NCBI GenBank assembly: GCA_027314915.1
Contig: DAHUZZ010000005.1
Coordinates: forward strand, 1-64,000
Origin: Thermoplasmata archaeon
GTDB lineage: Archaea; Thermoplasmatota; Thermoplasmata; Lutacidiplasmatales; UBA184
Reading direction: 5' to 3'
Length of the DNA: 64,000 nucleotides
The position numbers were made by a program, and so were the translations under genes. This document shows, piece by piece, positions 34,138-42,585 of the stretch (the stretch's first letter is position 1; each line of letters begins with the position of its first letter). The notes beneath the pieces are model-generated. The model saw nothing but the letters and a program-made list of their open reading frames with translations. It searched no databases and had not been told where the DNA came from.

Positions 34138-34554
34138 CTAGTCGAAGTGCCCGCTGACCGCGATCAGGTAGATCAGGAGGAACAGTTCGACCGCCGTCGC
34201 GAGCACGGACGCGCCGTGGCCGAAGAAGATCCGGTAGAGGTTCAACCCGAGCAGGATCAGGAGCACCAGGATGGCGAGCGCGAGCGCCCACAGCCGCTGG
34301 TTCCACAGCCCGCCCGCCACACCGAGCAGGATCAACCCCAGGACGAAGGTGATGAGCGCGGCCGCGATCCCCACCCCGTAGACGAGGTAGCCGCCCAACA
34401 GGGCGATGTCGAGGATGCCCAGGAGCCCCGCGACGAGCAGGAGGAATCCCACGATCCCGATGAGGATCGCGAGGATCGCGACCCCCAGCGGGAGCCGAGA
34501 CTCGGGCGGCGGGGGCGGGCTGGCGTAGGCAGTGGTGGTCGTGGTGGTCGACAT
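34138..34554 (-). CDS. Small four-helix membrane protein
   Basis: 138 residues. A Thr/Pro-rich cytoplasmic start is followed by about four membrane helices: LGVAILAILIGIVGFLLLVA, LLGGYLVYGVGIAAALITFV, LWALALAILVLLILLGL and LATAVELFLLIYLIAVSGHF. Family unknown. It closely matches in pattern the protein at 53762-54241: both open with a Pro-rich stretch and LPLGxAxxxIL, have a W-x-x-xRWAL or WNQRLWAL segment, and end LLxYLxxVxxHF. These look like paralogues. GTT-rich N terminus; ATG 34554 has a GAAATAC box about 30 bases upstream. Confidence 0.65.
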   Translation of the reverse strand: MSTTTTTTAYASPPPPPESRLPLGVAILAILIGIVGFLLLVAGLLGILDIALLGGYLVYGVGIAAALITFVLGLILLGVAGGLWNQRLWALALAILVLLILLGLNLYRIFFGHGASVLATAVELFLLIYLIAVSGHFD

Positions 34555-34580
34555 GCTGAGAAGATGGAACCGGCCGGGGG

Positions 34581-34586
34581 GTATTT
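34581..34586 (-). promoter_or_regulatory. TATA-like box for small membrane protein
   Basis: AAATAC on the minus strand, about 29 bases before ATG 34554, consistent with a leaderless mRNA. Confidence 0.4.
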
Positions 34587-34627
34587 CGAACCTCCCGTCG
34601 ACCCGTAACGTGCAGGACCCCCACCGG

Positions 34628-35581
34628 CTAGGGAGGAGAGCTACTTCCCCGGACGGGGCCGCGCACGGGGACCGACCGCTCGGGGGAGGGGGCCTCGACC
34701 TCGAACGTGGCGTGGAGGATGCCGAAGTCGGCCTGCATGCGGTCCCGCAGGGCTCCCGCCACCTGCATCCCCTCGCGGACGGTCATCTCCTGGACGTCGA
34801 CGTGCGCGGTCATGCACACGAGCGTCGGGCAGACCGCCCAGATGTGGATGTCATGGATGCCGAGCACCTGGGGGACCTCGAGGGCGCTCGTGCGCACCGC
34901 GTCGAGCGAGATGGCGCGGGGGGTCTGCTCGGTCAGGACCTCCCAGCCGCCCCGGAACAGCGGGAGCGATTCGTAGACGAGGAGCCCGCCGATGAGGAGC
35001 GCCGCGGCCGGGTCCACCCAGGCAAGACCGGGGGTGAGCAGGAGGAGTACCGCGGTCACGAGGAGCGCCCCGGCGATCAAGAGATCGGCGCCGAGGTGGA
35101 GGAGGACGCTGCGGAGGTTGAGGTCCCGCGTCCGGCCCGGGATGCGGCCCAGCACGAGGACGTTCCCCGCACGGAGCGCGAGGGTGGGGAGTGCGATGAG
35201 GAGGATCCAGATCGCGTCGACCGGCCCGGCGAAGCTCCCCCCGTGGAGGAGCGTGAGGGCCGCCTCGGCGCCGAACACCGTCCCCGTTCCGAGCACGAGC
35301 GCGGCATTGAGGAGGGAGGCGAACACCTCGAACCGGTGCCGTCCGTAGCTGTAGTCCGGGCTCGCCCCCGTCTCCGCGACCTTGAGCGAGGACCAGGAGA
35401 CCGCGAAGGCGATCAGGTCGGGGATATCGTGGACCGCGTCCACGGTGAGCGCAAGGCTCCGGGAGAGGTAGGCGCCCACGAGCTCGAGCACCAGGATGAC
35501 CGCGGTGAGCTCGACCGCGAGCCGGAGCGCCCGGAGCACTGAGCGCTCGGCCTCGCTCTCGCCGTGGAACATCTCGGGCAC
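34628..35581 (-). CDS. Cation diffusion facilitator (CDF) transporter
   Basis: 317 residues with six membrane helices and a C-terminal cytoplasmic domain. Transport-site motifs are TVDAVHDIPDLIAF in helix 2 (family HxxxD) and LLHLGADLLIAG in helix 5 (HxxxD). YSYGRHRFEVFASLLNAA is the strongest family signature. CDF proteins export Zn2+, Mn2+, Co2+ or Fe2+ in exchange for protons. The C-terminal domain has DIHIWAVCPTLVCMTAHVDV, typical of the metal-binding dimer domain. Start GTG 35581 or ATG 35572. Confidence 0.92.
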   Translation of the reverse strand: MPEMFHGESEAERSVLRALRLAVELTAVILVLELVGAYLSRSLALTVDAVHDIPDLIAFAVSWSSLKVAETGASPDYSYGRHRFEVFASLLNAALVLGTGTVFGAEAALTLLHGGSFAGPVDAIWILLIALPTLALRAGNVLVLGRIPGRTRDLNLRSVLLHLGADLLIAGALLVTAVLLLLTPGLAWVDPAAALLIGGLLVYESLPLFRGGWEVLTEQTPRAISLDAVRTSALEVPQVLGIHDIHIWAVCPTLVCMTAHVDVQEMTVREGMQVAGALRDRMQADFGILHATFEVEAPSPERSVPVRGPVRGSSSPP

Positions 35582-35655
35582 GGAGCGCCTCCGGCGGCCA
35601 TGTTCGCCCGTCAGATGAACGTGACCGGGCGTCGACCGTGCGGCTCGATTACCTT

Positions 35656-36168
35656 ATGGTCACCCTCTCGCTCGCCGCCGCAGGAGCGCGCGTGGTCGAG
35701 GTCTCCGCGGTCGGGTTGATCCTGATCATCGGCGGGCTCATCGTCATCGCGCTCGAGTTCGTCCATCCGGGGGCCTTCCTGCTGATCCCGGGCACGGTGG
35801 TCCTCGCGTCGGGCGTGATCTTCCTCGTCGCCCCGGCCGCGCTATCCTCCTCGCCGATCGGGCCGCTCGTGGTGGCCCTCGTGGCGGTGGCGGCCGCGCT
35901 CATCACGATCCCCTGGTACCGTCGCATGGGGGCGGTCCACCGCCCCATGACGACGACCCCCGAGTCGCTCACGGGGGAGCGCGGCCTGGTCATCGCCCCC
36001 GTCGTACCGGACCAGCTCTCGGGCAAGGTCCGGATCCACTCGGAGGTCTGGTCCGCCCGGTCGGATCGGCCCATCCCCGCGGGCACCCAGGTGCGCGTCC
36101 AAGGGGGTCAGGGCGTGGCGGTCTGGGTCCAGCCGATCGATCCCGATGCCCCCAAGACCGCGTCGTAG
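35656..36168 (+). CDS. NfeD-family membrane protein
   Basis: 170 residues (if ATG 35656). Membrane helices VGLILIIGGLIVIALEF, AFLLIPGTVVLASGVIF and PLVVALVAVAAALITIP are followed by a C-terminal OB-fold (LTGERGLVIAPV, VRIHSEVWSARSD, GTQVRVQGGQGVAVWVQPI). NfeD proteins nearly always accompany SPFH/stomatin proteins, and here two follow, 9 bases away. It may act as a membrane partner that stabilises stomatin assemblies. The start is not settled: GTG 35638 and GTG 35692 are in frame; the first clear helix begins just after the latter. Confidence 0.82.
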   Translation: MVTLSLAAAGARVVEVSAVGLILIIGGLIVIALEFVHPGAFLLIPGTVVLASGVIFLVAPAALSSSPIGPLVVALVAVAAALITIPWYRRMGAVHRPMTTTPESLTGERGLVIAPVVPDQLSGKVRIHSEVWSARSDRPIPAGTQVRVQGGQGVAVWVQPIDPDAPKTAS

Positions 36169-36177
36169 GAGCCGGGC

Positions 36178-36771
36178 ATGGTCGATACCGTCGCGCTCGG
36201 GATCATCCTCGGGCTCACGCTCCTCCTGCTGGCCGTCTTCGCGATCGTACTCTTCCGAGCCGTCTGCGTGATCCCGCCCTCCGCGCAGGGCGTCCTCACC
36301 GTCTTGGGCTCGTATCGGCGGCTCCTCAACCCCGGGTTCCACGTGATCTCCCCGATGGCGCGCGTGACCCGGGTCGACCTCAGGTCCACGGTCGTCGCGC
36401 TTCCCGCGCAATCGGTCGTCACCCTGGACAACTGCCCCCTGCTCGTCGACGCCGTCATCTCCTACCGGATCGTCGATGCCCCCCGGGCGACCTTCCAGGT
36501 CCGTGATCTTCCCGCCGCGATGGTGGCCTTCGCGCAGACCGGAGTGCGGTCCGTGGTCGGCGCGGCGCGCTCCGAGGAATTACCGTCCGCCCGGGCGCGC
36601 CTGAACCAGCAGCTCCGCTCGATCCTGGAGGAGAAGTCGGGCAGCTGGGGCGTCAAGGTCGAATCGGCGGAGATCAAGGATGCGGAGCCCCACCCCGCGG
36701 CGGAGGTCGCGCCGTCCGCCCCCACCCGCCTCGCCGCGGTCCGAGCGGTCCGCGCCGAACCCCTTCCCTGA
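36178..36771 (+). CDS. Truncated SPFH/stomatin-like protein
   Basis: 197 residues. One N-terminal membrane helix (VALGIILGLTLLLLAVFAIV) then the SPFH core: SAQGVLTVLGSYRRLLNPGF, VVALPAQSVVTLDN, VDAVISYRIVDAPRATFQV. It stops after the SPFH domain and lacks the long coiled coil that drives oligomerisation of stomatins; the end is an Ala/Pro tail. It is a close paralogue of the gene that follows (same order of motifs), probably from tandem duplication and loss of the 3' part. Divergence from the second copy suggests it is kept for function. ATG 36178, 9 bases after NfeD. Confidence 0.82.
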   Translation: MVDTVALGIILGLTLLLLAVFAIVLFRAVCVIPPSAQGVLTVLGSYRRLLNPGFHVISPMARVTRVDLRSTVVALPAQSVVTLDNCPLLVDAVISYRIVDAPRATFQVRDLPAAMVAFAQTGVRSVVGAARSEELPSARARLNQQLRSILEEKSGSWGVKVESAEIKDAEPHPAAEVAPSAPTRLAAVRAVRAEPLP

Positions 36772-36786
36772 GGTGAGAAGAAGAAC

Positions 36787-38082
36787 ATGGTCGATGCCGT
36801 CCTCGAAGCCGGAATCGCGCTGCTGTCCATCGTCATCGTCATCGCGTTCATCATCATCCTGGCCCGGGGGATCTACACCATCCTGCCCTACCAGCAGGGG
36901 GTGATGACCCGGCTCGGGTCCTACAAGCGGGTCCTCAACCCGGGGTTCCACGCCGTGAACCCCATCTCGACGGTGGTCCGGGTGGACCTCCGTACCCAGG
37001 TGCTCGAGGTGCCCCGGCAGGAGGTCATCACCAAGGACAACTCGCCCACGAACGTCGACGCCATCATCTACATCAAGGTCGTCGACTCGCCGCGCGCGAT
37101 CTTCCAGGTCCAGGACTACCACGTCGCCACGGTCGCGCTCGCCCAGACGACGCTCCGGTCCGTCATCGGCGACATGGAGCTCGACGAGGTGCTGTACAAC
37201 CGCGAGCGCATCAACACCCGCCTCCGGGACATCCTGGATGAGGCCACCGACCGATGGGGGGTCCGCGTCGAGGCGGTCGAGATCAAGGAGGTCGATCCCG
37301 TCGGGCCGGTCAAGGCCGCGATGGAGGAGCAGACCGCGGCCGAGCGGCAGCGGCGGGCGGCGGTGCTGCGCGCGGACGGCGAGAAGCGGAGCGCGATCCT
37401 CGTGGCCGAGGGTCAGAAGCGCTCGCGCATCCTCCAGGCGGAGGGGGTCCGGCAGTCCGCCATCCTCGAGGCCGAGGGCGCCCGGGTGGCCACCATCCTG
37501 GAGGCGCAGGGGGAGTCCCAGCGGCTCCGCATCCTCGCGCTGGGCGCCGGCACCCTCGATGCGAAGTCGCTCACCGTCCTCTCCCTCGACACCCTCGGGA
37601 GCGTCGCCAACGGCCAGGCGACGAAGATCATCTTCCCCTTCGAGATCTCGCGGCTCATGGAGGGCGCCTCCGAGTACCTGGGCGTTTCGCGCACCGTACC
37701 GGACCGCCAGCTCAACGCCTTCCACGACCTGGAGGCGCAGATCGGCCACGTCGACGACGTCCTGGGCCCCATCCCGAAGCAGACGGAGCTCATGACCGAG
37801 ATCCAGACGATCGAGCAGGAGATCAAGGCGGAGTCCGACGCCGCCACCGAGGTGGTGGCCGGGCAGGACTCCGCCGAGGTGGTCGCCCCGTCGCCCGGGC
37901 TCCCCGCTCCGAAGGGTGCGCCGAGCTCGGTGCAGTCGGCCGGGCCGAGGGCCCCCATCTTCGCGACCGCGCAGTCGCCGGGCCCCGCGCCGGAGGCGAC
38001 GATCCCCCCGAGCCCGGGCACCCCCGGGACCTCCGGGGCGCCGGACCCCCGCCGCCGGCCCCCGCCCCCGCCGTCCCCGTGA
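36787..38082 (+). CDS. Stomatin/SPFH-domain protein
   Basis: 431 residues. N-terminal helix IALLSIVIVIAFIIILARGI, SPFH domain (QQGVMTRLGSYKRVLNPGFH, QEVITKDNSPTNVDAIIYIK, TLRSVIGDMELDEVLYNRE), then an Ala/Glu/Arg-rich coiled coil with three short repeats (EKRSAILVAEGQKRSRILQ and following) and a Pro/Ser-rich tail. Stomatins form large ring or cage assemblies on the inner membrane face and regulate membrane proteases or channels. The NfeD-SPFH pairing is conserved in bacteria and archaea. GAGGTGA about 12 bases before ATG 36787 can serve as ribosome binding site. Confidence 0.92.
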   Translation: MVDAVLEAGIALLSIVIVIAFIIILARGIYTILPYQQGVMTRLGSYKRVLNPGFHAVNPISTVVRVDLRTQVLEVPRQEVITKDNSPTNVDAIIYIKVVDSPRAIFQVQDYHVATVALAQTTLRSVIGDMELDEVLYNRERINTRLRDILDEATDRWGVRVEAVEIKEVDPVGPVKAAMEEQTAAERQRRAAVLRADGEKRSAILVAEGQKRSRILQAEGVRQSAILEAEGARVATILEAQGESQRLRILALGAGTLDAKSLTVLSLDTLGSVANGQATKIIFPFEISRLMEGASEYLGVSRTVPDRQLNAFHDLEAQIGHVDDVLGPIPKQTELMTEIQTIEQEIKAESDAATEVVAGQDSAEVVAPSPGLPAPKGAPSSVQSAGPRAPIFATAQSPGPAPEATIPPSPGTPGTSGAPDPRRRPPPPPSP

Positions 38083-38142
38083 ACTCCGGGGGGCACGGGA
38101 CGCCGGATCGGGACGCGCCCAGGACGCCGTGGGACGGAAGGG

Positions 38143-38150
38143 GTTATACG
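38143..38150 (+). promoter_or_regulatory. TATA box for RnfD-like gene
   Basis: GTTATACG about 34 bases before GTG 38181, giving a leader of some 9 bases and separating this gene from the NfeD-SPFH cluster. Confidence 0.5.
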
Positions 38151-38180
38151 ATGCCCCGGCCGGTGGAAGCCGGAGACTGA

Positions 38181-39473
38181 GTGTCGACCCCGAACGCCGG
38201 CGCCTCCGCGCCCCAGCTCACCGCCCGGCTCCGGGCCTTCTACCGTTGGCTCACGCCGCTCCGCCTGCTCTGCTTCGCCCTGCTCGGGCTCGCGGCCTAC
38301 GGCGGCTACGTACTGGGCGTCGCCAGCGTCCTCGTCCAGCTCCTCGTGATCCCGGCGGTCGCCCTCGCGGTGGACGGCCTCGTCGGCTGGGCCCGGTACC
38401 GCACCTTCCGGTTCCCCTGGGCGGGGCTCGCCACCGGCCTCTTCGTCGCCCTCCTGATCCCGCCGCAGGGCCTCGAGATCCCGGTCTCGAGCGGCACCGT
38501 GCTCCTCGCGGGGGCCGTCATGACCGCGGTCGCGCTGCTCGCGAAGCAGCTCTTCCGGAGCCGGAACCATCCCTGGTTCAACCCGGCCGCACTCGCGCTG
38601 GTCGGCGCCGGGGTCCTGTTCGGGATCGCCCCGGCCTGGTGGGGGGCGCTGAGCCTCCCCGCGATCCTGATCGCCGGGATCGCGGTCGCGCTCCGGCAGC
38701 CGCGCCGGTGGGTGATCCCGGTGAGCTTCTTCGCGAGCTACACGCTCCTCAGCTCGCTGGGAAGCTACCTGCTGCTCGGTACGACCGACCCGCACATCCT
38801 CCTCCTCGATGCGATCGACCCCTCGGTCCTCTTCTTCACCCTCCTCATGGTCACCGAGCCCCGCAGCTCGGTCGCGAACCCGACCCTCCAGCCGGTCTTC
38901 GGGCTCTCCGCGGGCCTGCTCGCCGGGCTGCTCCGCCTGGGCTTCAACGGCTACACCTCCCTCGTCGCCTCGGAGAACCTGCTGCTCGCGCTCCTGGCTG
39001 CCAACCTGTTCGCGGTCGTCCTCCGCCACTACGACGCCCTCGCGCGGGAGTCCCGGTCCCCCGCCCCCGCGAAGGTGCGGCGCCCCGCGTCCGCGGCGGC
39101 GAGCCGCCGGCGGACGTGGGGGTGGGAGCACCGGGCCGCGGTGGCGTTCGTGCTGATCGTCCTCCTCGGCGTCACGATCGGGGTCGCCGGCACCCCACCG
39201 GCCCCGCCCTCCGGGCCGCCGCCGAAGCTCATCGTCGTCTCGTGCACGCAGGACAACCGCACGATCTCCTCCTCGGACCTCTCGATGCTCCACCAGCGGC
39301 TCGGGCCGTCGGTCATCTTCTCCTACAACCCCGCGAACGGCGCCACCGTCTTCTACGACCCCGTGGACCACGTCACGGTCTACGAGACCGACCTCTTCGA
39401 GGACTACGGCTTCGCCGAGTTCAACGGGGACGACCTGATCCTGGCGAACGGTTGCTCGCTGGGCGCCGCGTAG
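38181..39473 (+). CDS. RnfD/NqrB-like membrane protein with extra outer domain
   Basis: 430 residues. About eight membrane helices in the first 290 residues resemble RnfD/NqrB, with GLFVALLIPPQGLEIPVSSG, QLFRSRNHPWFNPAALALV and FFTLLMVTEPRSSVANP in the family order. I do not see the SGAT-type site for covalent FMN. After a basic loop there is a ninth helix (AAVAFVLIVLLGVTIGVA) and a soluble domain of about 100 residues, probably outside, with two cysteines. No other rnf/nqr gene is nearby. It may be a solitary flavoprotein electron carrier, or an unrelated family with the same fold. GTG start. Confidence 0.6.
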   Translation: MSTPNAGASAPQLTARLRAFYRWLTPLRLLCFALLGLAAYGGYVLGVASVLVQLLVIPAVALAVDGLVGWARYRTFRFPWAGLATGLFVALLIPPQGLEIPVSSGTVLLAGAVMTAVALLAKQLFRSRNHPWFNPAALALVGAGVLFGIAPAWWGALSLPAILIAGIAVALRQPRRWVIPVSFFASYTLLSSLGSYLLLGTTDPHILLLDAIDPSVLFFTLLMVTEPRSSVANPTLQPVFGLSAGLLAGLLRLGFNGYTSLVASENLLLALLAANLFAVVLRHYDALARESRSPAPAKVRRPASAAASRRRTWGWEHRAAVAFVLIVLLGVTIGVAGTPPAPPSGPPPKLIVVSCTQDNRTISSSDLSMLHQRLGPSVIFSYNPANGATVFYDPVDHVTVYETDLFEDYGFAEFNGDDLILANGCSLGAA

Positions 39474-39490
39474 CGGGGGGCCGTCGCTGA

Positions 39491-39498
39491 CTATATCG
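39491..39498 (+). promoter_or_regulatory. TATA box for enoyl-CoA hydratase gene
   Basis: CTATATCG centred about 27 bases before ATG 39521; leaderless arrangement. Confidence 0.6.
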
Positions 39499-39520
39499 GG
39501 CCGCCGGGCTCCCGGGCCGC

Positions 39521-40315
39521 ATGGCGGCCCCCGGCAGCGCGCTCAAGATCGAACGGCGGGACGGGATCGTCGAACTTCGGATCAACCGGCCGGACCGGCT
39601 CAACGCGCTCGACATCCCGTCGCTCAAGGAGCTCCGCGAGGCGCTCCAGGGGATCTGCGTCGATCCGAGCGTGCGGGCGGTCCTCCTCACCGGTGAAGGG
39701 CGGGCCTTCTGCGCGGGGGGCGACGTCGCCGTGATGGAGGAGTACCGGGAGAAAGGCCAGCTCCCCCGGCTCTTCCACGACCTCACGGGCGAGCAGGAGC
39801 TGGCCGTCCGCGAGATCCTGGGCATGCCGAAGCCCGTCGTCGCCGCGCTCCCCGGCGTGGCCGCGGGCGGAGGCCTGTCGCTCGCGCTCGCGGCCGACTG
39901 GAGGATCGCGAGCACGGACGCGTTCCTCGTGCCGGCCTTCCCCGCGCTCGGCGCGGTCCCCGACGGCGGCCTGACCTACTTCCTCCCGCACTTCCTCGGG
40001 ATCGGGCTCGCCCAGGAGCTCCTCTTCACCCACGCCCGGGTGCCGGCCGCCCGGGCCCGGGAGCTCGGGCTGGTGCACGAGGTCGTCGAGCCCGGCGCGC
40101 TCGCGGCGCGCGCCCGGGCCCGCACCGAGGAGCTCGCGAACGGCCCCGTCTTCGCCTACGGCTGGATGAAGCAGCTCATGTCGGGCGCCTTCTCGCAGAG
40201 CCTCGAGACCCAGCTGGCCCTGGAGCGGCGGGGCGCCGTGGAGGCCGCGGAGCGGAACGAGCTCCCGGAGGGGATCCGGGCGTTCCGGGAGAAGCGCCCG
40301 CCCCGGTTCCGCTAG
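39521..40315 (+). CDS. Enoyl-CoA hydratase/isomerase family protein
   Basis: 264 residues of the crotonase family. Seen: ELRINRPDRLNALDIPSLKE, the CoA/oxyanion loop GRAFCAGGDVAVM, and PGVAAGGGLSLALAADWRIA. At the usual Glu positions the sequence reads SLALAAD and PALGAVPDGG, so one or both catalytic Glu of true hydratases may be replaced; isomerase or other crotonase chemistry is possible. ATG 39521, about 27 bases after a TATA box. The 3' end overlaps the convergent acetyltransferase by 4 bases. Confidence 0.85.
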   Translation: MAAPGSALKIERRDGIVELRINRPDRLNALDIPSLKELREALQGICVDPSVRAVLLTGEGRAFCAGGDVAVMEEYREKGQLPRLFHDLTGEQELAVREILGMPKPVVAALPGVAAGGGLSLALAADWRIASTDAFLVPAFPALGAVPDGGLTYFLPHFLGIGLAQELLFTHARVPAARARELGLVHEVVEPGALAARARARTEELANGPVFAYGWMKQLMSGAFSQSLETQLALERRGAVEAAERNELPEGIRAFREKRPPRFR

Positions 40316-40935
40316 TCCGGGACGGCCGGGGCGGCGGTGGAGGGGCGCTCGAGCGCCCTCGCGAGCCGCGCGCGGACCGCGGGCCATTCGTCCGCGAGGA
40401 TCCCGTAGCACACCGAGGACCGGAAGCTTCCGTCGGGGCGGACCAGGTGCTCCCGGAAGAGCCCCTCGCGGCGCGCCCCGAGCCGTTCGATGGCCCGCTG
40501 GGAGCGTCCGTTCAAGAGGTCCGTCTTGAATTCCACCCGGTGGCACCCTTCCGTCTCGAACGCGTGGCGAAGGAGGAGCAGCTTCGACTCGGTGTTCACC
40601 GCGGTCCGCCATCGGGAGCGCTCGTACCAGGTCCCCCCGATCTCCACCCGGCGGTGGCGCCGGTCGATCCCGAGGAACCGGGTCATGCCGAGGGGGAGAC
40701 CGGTGCGGGCCTCCACGACGGTGAACGGGAGGTCGGTCCCGGCCCCCTGCGCGCTCAGGAGCTCCTCGATGGCGGCGCGCATCCGGTCGGGGTCGCGGAG
40801 ATCGCCCACGAGCATGTGCGCCCAGATCTCGGGGGAGCGGGCGGCCTCGAGGAGCGCCGGCGCGTGCTCGCGCGAGAGCGGCCGGAGCTCGACGACCCGA
40901 CCGACCAGGGTGACCGGCGGCCGGAACTCCATCAT
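40312..40935 (-). CDS. RimJ/RimL-type GNAT acetyltransferase
   Basis: 207 residues in the RimJ/RimL group that acetylates ribosomal proteins or small amines. Typical stretches: LVGRVVELRPLSREHAPALL, EIGGTWYERSRWRTAVN, and KTDLLNGRSQRAIERLGARR followed by EGLFREHLVRPDGS. The acetyl-CoA loop is of the divergent RimL form (WRTAVNTESKLLLLRHAF). ATG 40935 (or 40932) chosen since the upstream in-frame ATG at 40968 gives an Arg-rich start without homology. Divergent from the nuo operon over 153 bases. Confidence 0.88.
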   Translation of the reverse strand: MMEFRPPVTLVGRVVELRPLSREHAPALLEAARSPEIWAHMLVGDLRDPDRMRAAIEELLSAQGAGTDLPFTVVEARTGLPLGMTRFLGIDRRHRRVEIGGTWYERSRWRTAVNTESKLLLLRHAFETEGCHRVEFKTDLLNGRSQRAIERLGARREGLFREHLVRPDGSFRSSVCYGILADEWPAVRARLARALERPSTAAPAVPD

Positions 40936-41032
40936 CCCGCGGAACGATCGCAGCCGCCGGGCTTCCAAGAGCCTTGCGATGGGCGCGCGGGACCCCCGCT
41001 CCGACGAAGAGCGCGCCGAGCCCAGCTTAGGG

Positions 41033-41040
41033 TTAAATAA
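41033..41040 (+). promoter_or_regulatory. TATA box of the nuo operon
   Basis: TTAAATAA in AGGGTTAAATAACG is one of the best TATA boxes in the window. Its centre lies about 53 bases before nuoA, so unlike most genes here this operon should have a leader of roughly 25-30 bases. Confidence 0.65.
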
Positions 41041-41077
41041 CGACCCGGGGTGCTACGGCCGTCCTCGCCGGGTGGAC

Positions 41078-41082
41078 GGAGG
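41078..41082 (+). promoter_or_regulatory. Shine-Dalgarno site of nuoA
   Basis: GGAGG ends 6 bases before ATG 41089 and decides that start. It fits the leader predicted from the TATA box at 41033-41040. Confidence 0.6.
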
Positions 41083-41088
41083 AAATCG

Positions 41089-41451
41089 ATGGACAGTGTG
41101 ACCCTGTTCCTCGTCTTCGCGGCGATCGCCGTCGCCTTCGGCGCCGGCTCCCTTCTGGCGAACCGCACGCTCGGGGCCCGGTCGCGCCGCTCCTACCTCC
41201 AGTCGATGACCTACGAGTGCGGGCAGGAGGCGGAGGGGGAGGCGCAGATCGACTTCCCCACGCAGCACTACACCTTCGCCATCATCTTCGTCGCGGTCGA
41301 TGTGCTCGGCTTCATCCTCGCGCTCTGGGGGCTCACCTTCCGGGGCGTGAACTCGAGCCTGCTGCCCACGCTCATCGCCTTCGGGTTCACGGCACTCGCG
41401 CTCGCCGGGATCTACTACGCCCTCTCCGGGGAGCGGAGGTGGGTCGTATGA
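41089..41451 (+). CDS. nuoA: Complex I subunit NuoA
   Basis: 120-residue membrane subunit of the proton-pumping NADH:quinone oxidoreductase-type complex, near the quinone site. Three helices: [39 protein letters not shown] and [19 protein letters not shown]. The conserved loop [20 protein letters not shown] with Cys matches the NuoA/ND3 family. The start ATG 41089 is supported by GGAGG 6 bases upstream. First gene of nuoABCDHIJKLMN; its stop overlaps nuoB (ATGA). Confidence 0.93.
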   Translation: MDSVTLFLVFAAIAVAFGAGSLLANRTLGARSRRSYLQSMTYECGQEAEGEAQIDFPTQHYTFAIIFVAVDVLGFILALWGLTFRGVNSSLLPTLIAFGFTALALAGIYYALSGERRWVV

Positions 41452-42068
41452 CGGGGACCTCCACGACGGTCGTCCCCAAGCCCCGACCCCCGATCGAGGC
41501 GGCCGCCCCCGCCGGGGAGCTGCCGATGGTCACGCAGCCCGCGCTCCCCTTCTTCGAGATCGAGACGCTGCGCGCCGAGCAGTTCATCCCGAACGCGAAG
41601 GAGGCGTTGGGCTCGATGATCGCCGAGCAGGCCCAGGACAAGCTCATCCGCCCCGTCTTCAACTGGGCCGGCCGCAACTCCCTCTTCCCGCTCCACTGGG
41701 GGCTGGCGTGCTGCGCCATCGAGTTCGCGGCCGCCTTCGGCGCCCGGTGGGATGCGGAGCGGTTCGGCGTGGTCCCGCGCTCCTCGCCCCGCCAGTGCGA
41801 CCTGCTCATCGTGAACGGGACGGTCACCTGGAAGGTGGCGCACAAGCTCATCACGCTCTACGAGCAGATGCCCGAGCCCAAGTGGGTCATCGCCATGGGC
41901 AACTGCGCGACCGGGGGAGGTCCGTTCCGGACCGCCTACTCGGTGGTCCCGGGCGTGGACAAGCTCGTCCCCGTCGACGTCTACATCGCCGGATGCCCGC
42001 CGCGCCCCGAGGCGCTGCTCGACGGCATCCTGCTGCTCGAGAGGTTGATCCAGGAGCGCCGCGAGTAG
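41448..42068 (+). CDS. nuoB: Complex I subunit NuoB
   Basis: 206 residues, carries the N2 4Fe-4S cluster that passes electrons to quinone. Cluster ligands are in [11 protein letters not shown] (adjacent cysteines), [12 protein letters not shown] and [15 protein letters not shown]. The core is [19 protein letters not shown]. The N-terminal 50 residues are longer than in most bacterial NuoB. ATG 41448 overlaps nuoA. Other members of the peripheral arm here are NuoC, NuoD and NuoI. Confidence 0.95.
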   Translation: MTGTSTTVVPKPRPPIEAAAPAGELPMVTQPALPFFEIETLRAEQFIPNAKEALGSMIAEQAQDKLIRPVFNWAGRNSLFPLHWGLACCAIEFAAAFGARWDAERFGVVPRSSPRQCDLLIVNGTVTWKVAHKLITLYEQMPEPKWVIAMGNCATGGGPFRTAYSVVPGVDKLVPVDVYIAGCPPRPEALLDGILLLERLIQERRE

Positions 42069-42090
42069 GCCCGCCGGGCCGGGGGCAGAG

Positions 42091-42585
42091 ATGGAGGCGA
42101 GCGCGAGACTGTTCCAGCGGGACCTGATGGGGAAGCTCTCGAAGCGCTTCCCGACCGGCTTCCTCGGCCTCGACCCCTTCCCGGGCACCTTCGGGAGGAT
42201 CCGGTTCGACCCCGCGATCGCCCTCGAGCTCTTCCGCGAGATCCGCGACGTCCACGCCTTCGAGCACCTGGCCATGGTGGCCGGCATCGACTGGGTCGAG
42301 CGGCGCGAGGTCCTCTACACCGTCTGGTCCGACGTCCACCGCGGGTACCTCCTCCTCTCCGCGATGCTGCCCGCCGAGCGTCCCCACATCGAGACCGCGA
42401 CCACCGTCTGGCCGTCCGCGAACTGGCACGAACGGGAGACCTGGGAGCTCGTCGACATCACCTTCGACCATCATCCGGACCTCCGGAACCTCCTCCTCCC
42501 GACGGGCTACCAGTTCCATCCGCTGCTCCGGTCGTTCAAGCTGCACGAGCCCGAGGAGCTCGAGGTGAAGGTGCGCCATGTCTGA
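42091..42585 (+). CDS. nuoC: Complex I subunit NuoC
   Basis: 164-residue peripheral-arm subunit (30-kDa homologue). Typical segments: FEHLAMVAGIDWVER, LYTVWSDVHRGYLLLSAMLP and the signature NWHERETWELVDITFDHHPD followed by LLPTGYQFHPL. It is not fused to NuoD. ATG 42091 follows GGGGGCAGAG after a 22-base gap. The end overlaps the NuoD start by 8 bases. Confidence 0.93.
   Translation: MEASARLFQRDLMGKLSKRFPTGFLGLDPFPGTFGRIRFDPAIALELFREIRDVHAFEHLAMVAGIDWVERREVLYTVWSDVHRGYLLLSAMLPAERPHIETATTVWPSANWHERETWELVDITFDHHPDLRNLLLPTGYQFHPLLRSFKLHEPEELEVKVRHV

Noticed and set aside
33971..34141. Short plus-strand open frame reading MGAHPLFLQRLDAEQLRR
   Set aside because: No TATA box at the right place, the end becomes Pro/Arg-rich noise, and the opposite strand is equally open.
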